64,000 nt of DNA, taken from contig NZ_LZLS01000132.1 of NCBI RefSeq assembly GCF_001673365.1, positions 30,225 to 94,224 of the forward strand, written 5' to 3'. Shown here piece after piece: positions 35,863-45,153 of the stretch (position 1 is the first letter of the stretch; every line of letters begins with the position of its first letter). A program made the translations under genes and the position numbers. The stretch comes from Mycobacterium asiaticum. Lineage in GTDB: Bacteria > Actinomycetota > Actinomycetes > Mycobacteriales > Mycobacteriaceae. Under the pieces are notes generated by a model. That model searched no databases. It was not told the DNA's origin and worked only from the letters and a program-made list of their open reading frames with translations.

Positions 35863-35999
35863 GAATCGGTCGCTGTCGAAACGCGACAACGGGCAGCGGC
35901 GCGGTTGTACGACTTCGGCAAAGGTGGGGGCGGGTTTACCGGCAATTCTGGAGGTAGCTAAAAAGCCGCCACTCGTGCGGCCCACCGACAGGAGCCCCG

Positions 36000-36632
36000 A
36001 TGACCCCGCAAGCCGATTCGCGACGGCGGGACCCAGCGGTCAGCGCCGAGCTGGAAACCTTCAGCCTGAACCCGCCGCGCTGGTTGTCCACGCTGTTCGG
36101 ACGCAATGCGCTGATCCGTCGGAGCGACCGAATCGAAGCACTGGCGCTGGCGCTGGCCGTCGTGGTCGTGCTGTTGGCCATACCAGTCGCCGGCGCCGCC
36201 GGCACGATGATCTACGACTCGCGCAGCCTCGCTCACGCCGAGCGGGCTCAGAGTCTGACCACGGTCACCGCAACTGTGGTCGACGCCCCGGCTCGCAGCG
36301 ATCTCACCAGGGTCCACGCGCGTTGGGTTGCCGGCGGGACCGAGCACACCGAAGTGATCCGGGCAGCCTCGGCACCGAAACCCGGCGAGTCGGTCGAGGT
36401 CGTGGTGAACCAGGACGGTACTTACGCCGGCCCGCCGCGTGTGTCCCCAGCGCGCGAGGCGGCGTTCATGGCACTTGCGATCTGGTTGAACGTGGCGGTG
36501 GTCGCCGGGCTGGCGTTCGTCGGCGTTCGGAAGCTGGTGGATCGATCCCGTAATGCCGACTGGCACCCGGAGCTGGTGCACGTGGCCAGCAAGGGCAGTG
36601 GGCAGGACAGCGACCATGTCAGCCGATCCTGA
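36000..36632 (+). CDS. Rv1733c-like membrane protein
   Basis: 210 residues with two membrane helices: about 44-70 (ALALALAVVVVLLAIPVAGAAGTMIYD) and 155-178 (EAAFMALAIWLNVAVVAGLAFVGV). The layout FGRNALIRRSDRIEALALALAV...SLAHAERAQ, an outside domain of about 85 residues with HARWVAGGTEHTEVI, and the tail RNADWHPEL closely follow M. tuberculosis Rv1733c, a DosR-induced antigen. Start ATG at 36000 with AGGAG 7 bases upstream. I see no complete DosR box in the 137 bases upstream. Function of the family is unknown. Confidence 0.8.
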   Translation: MTPQADSRRRDPAVSAELETFSLNPPRWLSTLFGRNALIRRSDRIEALALALAVVVVLLAIPVAGAAGTMIYDSRSLAHAERAQSLTTVTATVVDAPARSDLTRVHARWVAGGTEHTEVIRAASAPKPGESVEVVVNQDGTYAGPPRVSPAREAAFMALAIWLNVAVVAGLAFVGVRKLVDRSRNADWHPELVHVASKGSGQDSDHVSRS

Positions 36633-36891
36633 CGCATCGCAGACGCGTGCCGGAAAGGACCGCAAAAGCGTTGTCGGATGACGACAATGACCCGCGGCAC
36701 CGTTGTTCGGTTGTGGCAAGCACCGCGATGCCTGGGTCCGTCACGCTGGAGTTAGCAGCCAACAACTGCTGATGGACCACCGGTCGAAACTTCCAAACTC
36801 TGCCCTCGCGAGGGTCACCCAGTCGTCAGGGGCGGTCGCTGTTGACCAGCCCGCCCCTGGCGGCAATCTCCCCGAAAGAAAGGACACCGCA
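36633..36891 (+). other. Intergenic region before the GreA-like pair
   Basis: 259 bases between the membrane protein and the first GreA-like gene. The frame of the following gene is open from about 36703, but I see no start with a ribosome site there and the sequence has no family match, so I read it as leader. AAAGGA at 36879-36884 serves the ATG at 36892. No promoter or hairpin stood out. Confidence 0.5.
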
Positions 36892-37179
36892 ATGAGTGTC
36901 AGACAGATGACGGGTCTTCCCGCCGAAAGCGGCATGGTTGTGACCATCCGCTACGACGCTACCGGCGATACCGAAACCTTCTTGCTCGGAAGACGTTTCG
37001 CGAAAGAGACCAATTTGCCGGTGTACTCGATGTTGTCGCCTTTAGGTCACGCGATCGTCGGAGCACGTCCCGGTGAGCAGCGAATTTATACGCGTCCCCA
37101 AGAGTCACGTCCCGTATTCGTGACTGTCCTGTCGGCTGTGCCTTTCCAAAAGCACACTGCATCAAAGGAGTTGGCATGA
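36892..37179 (+). CDS. GreA/GreB C-terminal-domain protein, short form
   Basis: 95 residues that consist only of the FKBP-like C-terminal domain of GreA/GreB/Rnk proteins: GMVVTIRYDATGDTETFLLGRR, then VYSMLSPLGHAIVGARPGEQRIY and VFVTVLSAVPF. The N-terminal coiled coil that reaches into RNA polymerase is missing, so it cannot cleave transcripts itself; it may still touch the polymerase rim, as Rnk does. ATG at 36892 with AAAGGA. The stop overlaps the next gene, a fuller copy of the same family. Confidence 0.78.
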   Translation: MSVRQMTGLPAESGMVVTIRYDATGDTETFLLGRRFAKETNLPVYSMLSPLGHAIVGARPGEQRIYTRPQESRPVFVTVLSAVPFQKHTASKELA

Positions 37180-37661
37180 CCAGTGCGCAACGAGTGTGGA
37201 TCTCCCGGCAGGCCCACGAACGGCTGCAGCGGGAACTAGCGACCCTTCGCGGGTTGTGTCACGCCGCGGCCACCGAGGGTGGCACGGGCGCAGGCACCGA
37301 GGAGGACCAGCAGAAGTGGCAGGAACGAATTCAACAGATTCACGACCTGCTGGTCGATGTCACCGTGGGCCAGGACCCACCCGATGACGGAATCGCCGAG
37401 CCCGGAATGGTTTTGACCATCCGGTACCACGACACCGGGGCCGTCGAAACGTTTCTGCTCGGTGTGCGCAGCGCCGAACACGGCGACATCGAGGTCTACT
37501 CGATTCAGTCACCGTTGGGCGCGGCGCTGGCCGGTGCCCGCCCCGGCGAGCGGCGAACCTACTCCCTGCCCAACGGAAAGCCACTGACGGTCACTTTGCT
37601 CAACGCGGTGCCGTACGCAATGCACGACGAATCAACCAGTGAGAAGGAGTTGGTGAAATGA
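37176..37661 (+). CDS. GreA/GreB-like protein with coiled coil
   Basis: 161 residues. An N-terminal helical hairpin (HERLQRELATLRGLCHAAATEG, then EEDQQKWQERIQQIHDLLVDV) is followed by the C-terminal domain GMVLTIRYHDTGAVETFLLGVR, SIQSPLGAALAGARPGERRTYSLPNGKPLTVTLLNAVPY. The hairpin tip has the acidic GTEEDQQ, but not clearly the two acidic tip residues of true GreA. Rv3788, which inhibits RNA polymerase rather than promoting cleavage, has the same size and layout, so an inhibitor role is possible. It overlaps the genes on both sides by 4 bases. Confidence 0.8.
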   Translation: MTSAQRVWISRQAHERLQRELATLRGLCHAAATEGGTGAGTEEDQQKWQERIQQIHDLLVDVTVGQDPPDDGIAEPGMVLTIRYHDTGAVETFLLGVRSAEHGDIEVYSIQSPLGAALAGARPGERRTYSLPNGKPLTVTLLNAVPYAMHDESTSEKELVK

Positions 37662-38065
37662 CGACCCGACAGCGCCGTCGTGTCGCGACGGTACTCGGAA
37701 GCATAATTGCTGCTGCGGCAATGGTTTTCGCGCCCATGCAGGTGGCCAACGCGCAGACTCCAAGGACGGCTGATCCGCCGAACCTGCCACCGCTGATCAC
37801 CTACTACGGCGCAATCGCGATGGGTGAGGACGGCTCCAAAGGCACCTCACGTCGCCACCTGTCCAAACTGGGAGCACAGCAAGCAGCCATGGAACGGTGC
37901 GGCCACGACACGTGCAAGATCGTCAGCACCTTCACCCGCTGCGGCGCCGTCGCCCACCAAGGCACGACTTACCACGGCGGCATCGGTCTGAACCGCGGTA
38001 TGGCCGAACAACATGCCATGTCCCAACTGGGCGGTGGGCAGATTGTCCACTGGGCCTGCAACTAG
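37658..38065 (+). CDS. DUF4189 secreted protein
   Basis: 135 residues with a signal peptide: MTTRQRRRVATVLGSIIAAAAMVFAPMQVANAQT, cut after ANA (about 32). The mature part is YYGAIAMGEDGSKGTSRRHLSKLGAQQAAMERCGHDTCKIVSTFTRCGAVAHQGTTYHGGIGLNRGMAEQHAMSQL...HWACN, the DUF4189 pattern with four cysteines that can form two disulfides. Similar small secreted proteins (for example Rv1269c) are known in mycobacteria. The start overlaps the GreA-like stop. Why a secreted protein is coupled to polymerase-associated proteins is unclear. Confidence 0.83.
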   Translation: MTTRQRRRVATVLGSIIAAAAMVFAPMQVANAQTPRTADPPNLPPLITYYGAIAMGEDGSKGTSRRHLSKLGAQQAAMERCGHDTCKIVSTFTRCGAVAHQGTTYHGGIGLNRGMAEQHAMSQLGGGQIVHWACN

Positions 38066-38076
38066 GCCACCTGTAG

Positions 38077-38838
38077 TCAGCGGTGACGGCTGCGGTATCG
38101 CGCCTTCGCCCGGTCGTCAACCGCGGTAGAAAAGTCGAGTTGCTGGCTTCGCAGATACCCGGCCACGCCCAGCGCCGTAGCGGCGGCGCCTGCGAGCCAA
38201 GCGGTCCACGCGGCGCCGTCGCCGGCGAATCCAACAATCCACGGCACCAGGAACAAGGCGAGTCCGCTGACGGCCAGGGTCAGGAAGTCGTGGGTGGGGT
38301 CGTCGGCCAGCAGTGACCAGACGGCGATGAGTGCGATCAGCGTTCCCAGCCCAATCGTGACAGCGGTACCGGCTGCCGTGGTGCGGGCCACCACGCCCAT
38401 CACCACGGTGGCCAAACCGACGACGAGTGCCGACCGCCCCAACCAAAAGCCCAATGGTCGGCGCAGCCCCCGACCGGCCCCGTTGTCATCGGCGTCGGTC
38501 TCACTCGGTGTCTTGTCACCCAGCCATCCAATGGCGCCCAGCACCATGGCTAGGCCTCCCGCCACCCACGAAACCCAAGAGGCCCCGGCATCACCGACAA
38601 ACCCGCCGGCGAGGAACGGGACAATGACCATGACAAGGCCGGTGACGAACAAGCCCCAGAGATCGGGAGTTCGGTCGCGGGCCAGGACTGTCAACACGCC
38701 GAAGAACAGGATGAACGCGCCGAAGCCGAACACGAAGCCTTTACCGAGCTGTGTAGAGCTGACGGCAAAGTCGGCCACCACCGTGCAGATACCGACCGCG
38801 ACTGCGGCCCAGCCAACCCAGAGTCCCCGTCTCGACAT
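38077..38838 (-). CDS. SPW-repeat-type membrane protein
   Basis: 253 residues in two similar halves, each with about four membrane helices: LWGLFVTGLVMVIVPFLAGGFVGDAGASWVSWVAGGLAMVLGAIGWL and HDFLTLAVSGLALFLVPWIVGFAGDGAAWTAWLAGAAATALGVAGYL. The P-W/PF-hxGF pattern in the second helix of each half is that of the SPW repeat. The halves are an internal duplication. ATG at 38838 chosen, just before the first helix; the longer frame has no helix or ribosome site. Function unknown. It runs away from the groEL2 terminator. Confidence 0.7.
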   Translation of the reverse strand: MSRRGLWVGWAAVAVGICTVVADFAVSSTQLGKGFVFGFGAFILFFGVLTVLARDRTPDLWGLFVTGLVMVIVPFLAGGFVGDAGASWVSWVAGGLAMVLGAIGWLGDKTPSETDADDNGAGRGLRRPLGFWLGRSALVVGLATVVMGVVARTTAAGTAVTIGLGTLIALIAVWSLLADDPTHDFLTLAVSGLALFLVPWIVGFAGDGAAWTAWLAGAAATALGVAGYLRSQQLDFSTAVDDRAKARYRSRHR

Positions 38839-38893
38839 GTTCGGCGCATGCCCGACCCTGCCGCGACTAAACCCTTTGGAGCCACCGAGGCAC

Positions 38894-38944
38894 AAAAAAG
38901 CCCGGCCCCGCATTCCCAAAATTGGGGCGGGACCGGGCTCTTTC
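38894..38944 (-). terminator. Strong Rho-independent terminator of groEL2
   Basis: AGCCCGG (38899-38905) pairs with CCGGGCT (38933-38939), extended inward by CCCGC with GCGGG, giving a stem of about 12 pairs. On the minus strand the hairpin is followed by six T (complement of AAAAAA at 38894-38899). It lies 66 bases past the groEL2 stop. On the plus strand the tail is only TCTTT, so it may also stop reading from the other side weakly. Confidence 0.85.
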
Positions 38945-39009
38945 GTTGACCTCACCTGATTGTTCGATTCCTCCTCAGGCCGCACGCGGCCCGCATCGTC
39001 ATCGAACGC

Positions 39010-40695
<1,686 letters not shown>

Positions 40696-40758
40696 CTACT
40701 TACGCTGGCCGGGCGCAGTGCCCGCGACGGACGACCAGACTGGCCTCACCGTCCCGAC

Positions 40759-40785
40759 CTAGCACTCGCCTATGTCGAGTGCCAA
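40759..40785. promoter_or_regulatory. CIRCE operator 1 (HrcA box)
   Basis: The left arm CTAGCACTC (40759-40767) and right arm GAGTGCCAA (40777-40785) flank 9 bases, matching the HrcA consensus TTAGCACTC-N9-GAGTGCTAA at 16 of 18 arm positions. It is 124 bases upstream of the groEL2 start. Confidence 0.9.
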
Positions 40786-40793
40786 CGTCATTC

Positions 40794-40820
40794 TTAGCAC
40801 TCGCCTATGCCGAGTGCAAG
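40794..40820. promoter_or_regulatory. CIRCE operator 2 (HrcA box)
   Basis: TTAGCACTC (40794-40802), 9 bases, then GAGTGCAAG (40812-40820); the left arm is perfect and the right arm has two mismatches. The second copy lies 35 bases from the first, start to start, and both spacers read GCCTATG plus two bases, suggesting a tandem duplication. It ends 13 bases before the stop end of the TetR gene. Confidence 0.88.
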
Positions 40821-40832
40821 GTCGCCCCGCAT

Positions 40833-41447
40833 TCAGCTGGACGTGAGGTCGCCGTCGATGTAGCGCTGCAAGTTGGGGGCGATGGCCGCGATCGCGTCCG
40901 CTTCGCTCATGGACGCGAGTGGCTCGATTTTCCAGATGTAGCGCATCAGCGCAAAACCCATCAACTGCGACGAGATGAACCCGCTGCGGACAAGTCGGTC
41001 CCGTTCATCGTTGCCCAGGTGCGACACACCGATCAAGCTGTTTTCGACGACGCGGCGCAACTTCTCCCGGGTGGTTGGCTCGTGCGCGGCGGTCTGCAGG
41101 ATGGCACGCAGCGTGGGCCCGATCTCCTCGTCGGCCCAGTTGGCCAGGAGCACTTCCACCAGCGCTCGGCCGAGTTGCCCAGTGGGCGTGGTCCAGACCT
41201 TGGCGACGTTGTCCAGGAATTTCTGGGGTGGGTTCGTGGCGGCGTCGAGGAGTCCCTCCTTGGATCCGAAGTAGTGATAGACCAGCGCGGGGTCGACGTC
41301 GGCGGCACGCGCGACGGCCCGGATGGTGGTTCCGGCCCACCCGTGCATAGCGAACTCGTCTCTTGCGGCCGCAACGATCCGCGCCGACAGCACGCCACGT
41401 TCGTCGCGAGGACCGGGTGGCAGGGGCTTCTCTGGCATGAGTTTCAT
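40833..41447 (-). CDS. TetR-family regulator
   Basis: 204 residues. The HTH covers about 20-65 (LSARIVAAARDEFAMHGWAGTTIRAVARAADVDPALVYHYFGSKEGLLDAA), followed by a TetR_C helical domain of the kind with QKFLDNVAKVWTTPTGQLGRALVEVLLANWADEEIG. It is divergent from the monooxygenase-hydrolase operon, with 91 bases between the starts, and is very probably its repressor. The start ATG is at 41447; Met4 is a possible alternative. It sits directly upstream of groEL2 in the same direction, but the CIRCE boxes intervene. Confidence 0.85.
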   Translation of the reverse strand: MKLMPEKPLPPGPRDERGVLSARIVAAARDEFAMHGWAGTTIRAVARAADVDPALVYHYFGSKEGLLDAATNPPQKFLDNVAKVWTTPTGQLGRALVEVLLANWADEEIGPTLRAILQTAAHEPTTREKLRRVVENSLIGVSHLGNDERDRLVRSGFISSQLMGFALMRYIWKIEPLASMSEADAIAAIAPNLQRYIDGDLTSS

Positions 41448-41467
41448 CCTACCGTGAATTTCACATT

Positions 41468-41489
41468 GCGTTGAGACTTATTTCAACGT
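41468..41489. promoter_or_regulatory. Inverted repeat between TetR and monooxygenase genes, candidate operator
   Basis: CGTTGA (41469-41474) and TCAACG (41483-41488) are exact inverses around 8 bases; with flanks, 7 of 8 arm positions match. Further TTTCAA/TTTCAC words stand at 41449-41463 and 41508-41513. The site is in the divergent spacer, as expected for TetR autorepression and control of the operon. Confidence 0.55.
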
Positions 41490-41538
41490 AGCGTGAGACT
41501 CGATAGAGTTTCAACAGGGCGTGGAAAGGAACCATGCG

Positions 41539-43095
41539 ATGGCCACTACTCCAAACCCCGACGTTCTGGTGGTCGGGGCCGGGCCTGTCGGGCTGGTTGC
41601 CGGCTGCGAACTCGCCCGTCGTGGCGTGTCTGTTCGGGTGATCGACAAGCTCCCCCAACCCACCACCCAGTCCCGCGCCATCGCGGTGCATGCCCGAAGC
41701 CTGGACATGTTCGACCGGATGGGAATCGTCGACGAACTAATCAGCACCGGCATCAAGGCCACGGCCATGCAGCTCTATGCCGGGCATCGCAAGCTCTTTC
41801 GCGTTCCGCTCGGCGGGGTGGAGGCCGCGTTTCCCTTCACGCTGACAACCGCTCAGACGGAGACCGAACGCGTGCTGGACAAGCACTTGCAGTCGCTCGG
41901 GGTGGCCGTGGAGCGAGGTGTCGAGCTCGTCGCGCTCGCTCAGGACGTCGACACCGCACAGCTCACATTGCGGCACGCGGACGGCTCGTCCGAGCGCGTC
42001 CGCACCCGGTGGGTAATCGGCGCCGACGGCGGTCACAGCGCGGTGCGCCGCCTGGTGGGCACCAAACTCGAGGGGTGCTTCGAGGGTGAACGGTTCCTGC
42101 TCGGCGACGTCGACGCCAAGCACAGCCTGGACCTGGACTCCATGCACACCTTCTTCGCTCCGGACGGTCCCGTGGTGGTTTTGCCGATGGCTGACGACCG
42201 CATGCGGTTCCTCGCCCAGGTGCGCTGCGCGGCCGGCACTCCGGTCGAGGCAACCCTGGAGGCGCTGCAGGCGATCCTCGATCGGCGGATCGGCGGCATC
42301 GAACTGACGCGGTCGCACTGGCTGACCGGTTTCGAAGTTCGTCACGCGCGGGTGCCGGCATACCGCTGGGGCCGGGTCTTCCTGGCCGGCGACGCCGCCC
42401 ACATCCACAGTCCGGCCGGCGGCCAGGGAATGAACACCGGCATGCAGGACGCTTACAACCTGGCCTGGAAACTGGTCGAGGTAATCCAGGACCAAGCCGG
42501 CGAAGCCCTGCTCGACAGCTACCAAGCCGAGCGCCTCCCGGTCGCCGACTCAGTCATCGCGTTCACCGACCGCCTCACCCGGGCCGGCACCCTGTCGGGT
42601 CTGCCGAGCCGTGTTCGCAACGCAGTCGTGCGGATGGTCTCCCACGTGCCGGCAGCGCGGCGCGCCATGGCCGGCACTGCCGAGGAAACCAATCTCGCGT
42701 ACCGCAACAGCCCGCTCGCGGTGGGCCGGCGCCCCCGGCACGCAAAAGTCGCGCCGGGCGACCACCTGCCACCGGTGCCGGACGCCGCGGTGCAGAAGCA
42801 ACTGAGCGCCGTAGCGCACACCGGTCATCTGGTCCTGACCGTCAGCTCGGGTCGGACCGGCCAAGCCCCCGCACCCGCCGGTCTAGGCCGGGTGCAGGTG
42901 CTGGTGACCGACGGCGATGCACCGGTCGCTGGTTACGACACCGTCATCGCCGACCCACACGGTGCGTTGGCGCGCCGGTTCGGACTTGAAAACGGCGGGC
43001 GCGTGGTGATCCGCCCGGACGGCTACCTCGGTGCCGTCACCACTCTCGACGACACCGCCACCATCGCCGACTACTTCGCCATCCTCAGGAGCTGA
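41539..43095 (+). CDS. FAD-dependent aromatic monooxygenase
   Basis: 518 residues of the flavoprotein hydroxylase class (PheA/TfdB/RdmE type). FAD motifs: VLVVGAGPVGLVAGCELARRG (about 8-28), the NAD(P)H/FAD DG motif RWVIGADGGHSAVRR and the GD motif RVFLAGDAAHIHSPAGGQGMNTGMQDAYNLAWKL. The C-terminal thioredoxin-like part (GDHLPPVPD...VVIRPDGYLGAV) is typical of phenol and polyketide hydroxylases. It would hydroxylate an aromatic ring using NAD(P)H and O2. ATG at 41539 follows AAAGGA. The alpha/beta hydrolase follows 5 bases later, suggesting hydroxylation, then hydrolysis of one substrate. Confidence 0.88.
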   Translation: MATTPNPDVLVVGAGPVGLVAGCELARRGVSVRVIDKLPQPTTQSRAIAVHARSLDMFDRMGIVDELISTGIKATAMQLYAGHRKLFRVPLGGVEAAFPFTLTTAQTETERVLDKHLQSLGVAVERGVELVALAQDVDTAQLTLRHADGSSERVRTRWVIGADGGHSAVRRLVGTKLEGCFEGERFLLGDVDAKHSLDLDSMHTFFAPDGPVVVLPMADDRMRFLAQVRCAAGTPVEATLEALQAILDRRIGGIELTRSHWLTGFEVRHARVPAYRWGRVFLAGDAAHIHSPAGGQGMNTGMQDAYNLAWKLVEVIQDQAGEALLDSYQAERLPVADSVIAFTDRLTRAGTLSGLPSRVRNAVVRMVSHVPAARRAMAGTAEETNLAYRNSPLAVGRRPRHAKVAPGDHLPPVPDAAVQKQLSAVAHTGHLVLTVSSGRTGQAPAPAGLGRVQVLVTDGDAPVAGYDTVIADPHGALARRFGLENGGRVVIRPDGYLGAVTTLDDTATIADYFAILRS

Positions 43096-43100
43096 CAGCC

Positions 43101-44195
43101 ATGTACACCTACGACGTAACCGCCGCGGACATGTTCACCGACCGCACCCACCAGTTCGAGAAGTTCGGCATTCCGCTCCACGACATCGAGCGAGTCCGCA
43201 GTGCCACCACTGACATGTGGGCCGACGGCCCCGGCGGCTGGCCATACCAGTGGTCGAAACTCGCCAGCGAATACGCCGAGCGTGGCGACCACTATCTGGC
43301 GTCGCTGGTCTACGGGTGCGCAAAGTTTCCCTGTCTGACCGACCCGGCTCGAGTCCAGGCCATGCGGAACCAACTCGAGCAGTTCCAGCTGGCTGCCAAG
43401 GACTTCCCGGTGGCGTTCGAGCGGCGCATCATCACCGTCGGCTACCGGGACGGCACCGTTGACGTGCCCATCCATCTGTACTCCACGGGCGGTGACTACG
43501 CTGCGCGGCCGGTGTTGATCGCCAGCGGCGGCGTGGACACCTGGAAAATGGACATCCACCCCTGGTGGGTCGGGTTCACCCTGGGCGCCGGGGTCTGCAC
43601 CCTGGCCTTCGACCACCCCGGCACCGGCGAAACGGCGATCCCGCTCGACGAGCACGCCGACGATGTAATTCGCGGGATCGCCGACTACGCCCGAGCATTG
43701 GGGAATGGTCGCGTCGCCCACTTCGGTGCATCGTTCGGCGGAAACTTCGCCGCGATGTCCGGGCTGACGGGCATCGTCGATGCCGCGGTGGATCTCGGCG
43801 GTCCGGTGGTTGAGTCGTTCGCACCCGAGAACGTCGCGAAGCTCCCCTACGGCATGCACGACATCGTCGGCAACGCCATGCACTTCGACCACTCGCCCAC
43901 GCTGGAACAGCTCAGCACCGGCCTGGCCACCCTGAACCGTTCGAATTTACTTGCTCAGCAACGCAATTCAGCGATGTTGGTGGTCAACGGCGCCGATGAC
44001 TACTTCGTCCCCCAGTCGGACACGCTGGTCTTCGAAGGCCGGCCGAACACCGAAGTGCACCTCATCGAAGGCACCGGTCATGTCGCGATGAGCAAGGCAC
44101 CCGACGTGGTGCCGATGATCATCGCCTGGCTGCGCAGCGCGTTGACCGGCGCGAAGCTCGACGCCGTGGGCAGCGGGAAACAACGCCTGAGCTGA
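43101..44195 (+). CDS. Alpha/beta hydrolase (FrsA/DUF1100-like)
   Basis: 364 residues. A helical N-terminal part (about 1-130, with WPYQWSKLASEYAERGDHYLASLVYGCAKFPCL) precedes an alpha/beta hydrolase core. Nucleophile Ser in VAHFGASFGGNFAAM, acid Asp in VVNGADDYFVP and base His in IEGTGHVAMSK. This layout resembles FrsA-type esterases and 2,6-dihydroxypseudooxynicotine hydrolase, which break C-C bonds next to a keto group. Following a ring hydroxylase, a C-C or ester hydrolase fits a breakdown route. Substrate unknown. Confidence 0.8.
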   Translation: MYTYDVTAADMFTDRTHQFEKFGIPLHDIERVRSATTDMWADGPGGWPYQWSKLASEYAERGDHYLASLVYGCAKFPCLTDPARVQAMRNQLEQFQLAAKDFPVAFERRIITVGYRDGTVDVPIHLYSTGGDYAARPVLIASGGVDTWKMDIHPWWVGFTLGAGVCTLAFDHPGTGETAIPLDEHADDVIRGIADYARALGNGRVAHFGASFGGNFAAMSGLTGIVDAAVDLGGPVVESFAPENVAKLPYGMHDIVGNAMHFDHSPTLEQLSTGLATLNRSNLLAQQRNSAMLVVNGADDYFVPQSDTLVFEGRPNTEVHLIEGTGHVAMSKAPDVVPMIIAWLRSALTGAKLDAVGSGKQRLS

Positions 44196-44226
44196 TGTCG
44201 CCCACCGGTCTGGGTATGTTCGGGCC

Positions 44227-45153
44227 ATGACTTCGAAATGGTCGTCGGTCGACATCCCGGACCAAACCGGCCGCATCGTGGTGGTCACCGGGGCCAACAC
44301 CGGGATCGGCTACTACACCGCGGCCGCGCTGGCCCACCGTGGCGCGCACGTAGTGCTCGCGGTGCGTGACCCGGAGAAGGGCAACGCGGCCCTGGCCCGC
44401 ATCGTGGCCGCCGCACCGCAGGGCAAGAAAGTAGATGTCACGCTTGCCGAGCTCGACCTCAGTTCACTGGACTCGGTGCGCCGTGCCGCGAGTGCGCTGC
44501 GCGCCAACTACCCGCGCATCGATCTGTTGATCAACAACGCCGGGGTGATGTGGACACCCAAAACCCTCAGCGCCGACGGCTTCGAGCTGCAGTTCGGCAC
44601 CAATCACCTCGGCCACTTCGCGTTGACCGGGCTGCTGCTCGACCACCTGCTACCCGTACGCGGTTCCCGGGTAGTGACCGTCAGCAGCCTCGGCCACCGA
44701 ATGCGCGCCGCCATCCACTTCGACGACCTGCAGTGGGAACGCAGTTACAGCCGGGTCGGCGCCTACGGGCAGTCCAAGCTCGCCAACCTGTTGTTCACCT
44801 ACGAACTGCAGCGCCGGTTAGCCGCTGCGGCCGCACCCACCGTCGCCGTCGCCGCCCACCCCGGCGGATCAAATACCGAGCTGGCCCGCAACCTGCCGGG
44901 CATCTTCGCACCGGTCAAGGCGGTGCTCGGCCCCCTTCTCTTCCAGAGCCCGGAAAGTGGTGCGCTGTCGACGCTGCGCGCGGCCACCGACCCGACGGTC
45001 GAGGGCGGCCAGTACTACGGCCCCGACGGCCTCGGTGAGCAACGCGGTAGTCCCAAGCTGGTCCGTTCCAGCGGGCAATCGCACGATGCGGACCTGCAAC
45101 AACGACTCTGGACCGTCTCCGAGGAGCTCACCGGTGTCACCTTCGGGATCTGA
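44227..45153 (+). CDS. Short-chain dehydrogenase (Rv0439c-like)
   Basis: 308 residues of the retinol-dehydrogenase-like SDR group. VVVTGANTGIGYYTA is the cofactor motif, INNAGVMWTP and FELQFGTNHLGHFALTGLLLDHLLP are typical, Ser is in VVTVSSLGHRM and Tyr/Lys in YGQSKLANLLF. The sequence follows Rv0439c (311 aa) through to SEELTGVTFG. NADP preference is likely from AVRDPEKG. In M. tuberculosis the gene lies directly next to groEL2; here the TetR-monooxygenase-hydrolase block is inserted. Its end overlaps moeA2. Confidence 0.9.
   Translation: MTSKWSSVDIPDQTGRIVVVTGANTGIGYYTAAALAHRGAHVVLAVRDPEKGNAALARIVAAAPQGKKVDVTLAELDLSSLDSVRRAASALRANYPRIDLLINNAGVMWTPKTLSADGFELQFGTNHLGHFALTGLLLDHLLPVRGSRVVTVSSLGHRMRAAIHFDDLQWERSYSRVGAYGQSKLANLLFTYELQRRLAAAAAPTVAVAAHPGGSNTELARNLPGIFAPVKAVLGPLLFQSPESGALSTLRAATDPTVEGGQYYGPDGLGEQRGSPKLVRSSGQSHDADLQQRLWTVSEELTGVTFGI

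Noticed and set aside
35863..35999. DosR box before the Rv1733c-like gene
   Set aside because: GACTTCGGCAAAGG near 35910 recalls one half of the DosR motif, but the symmetric half is absent, so I do not call it.
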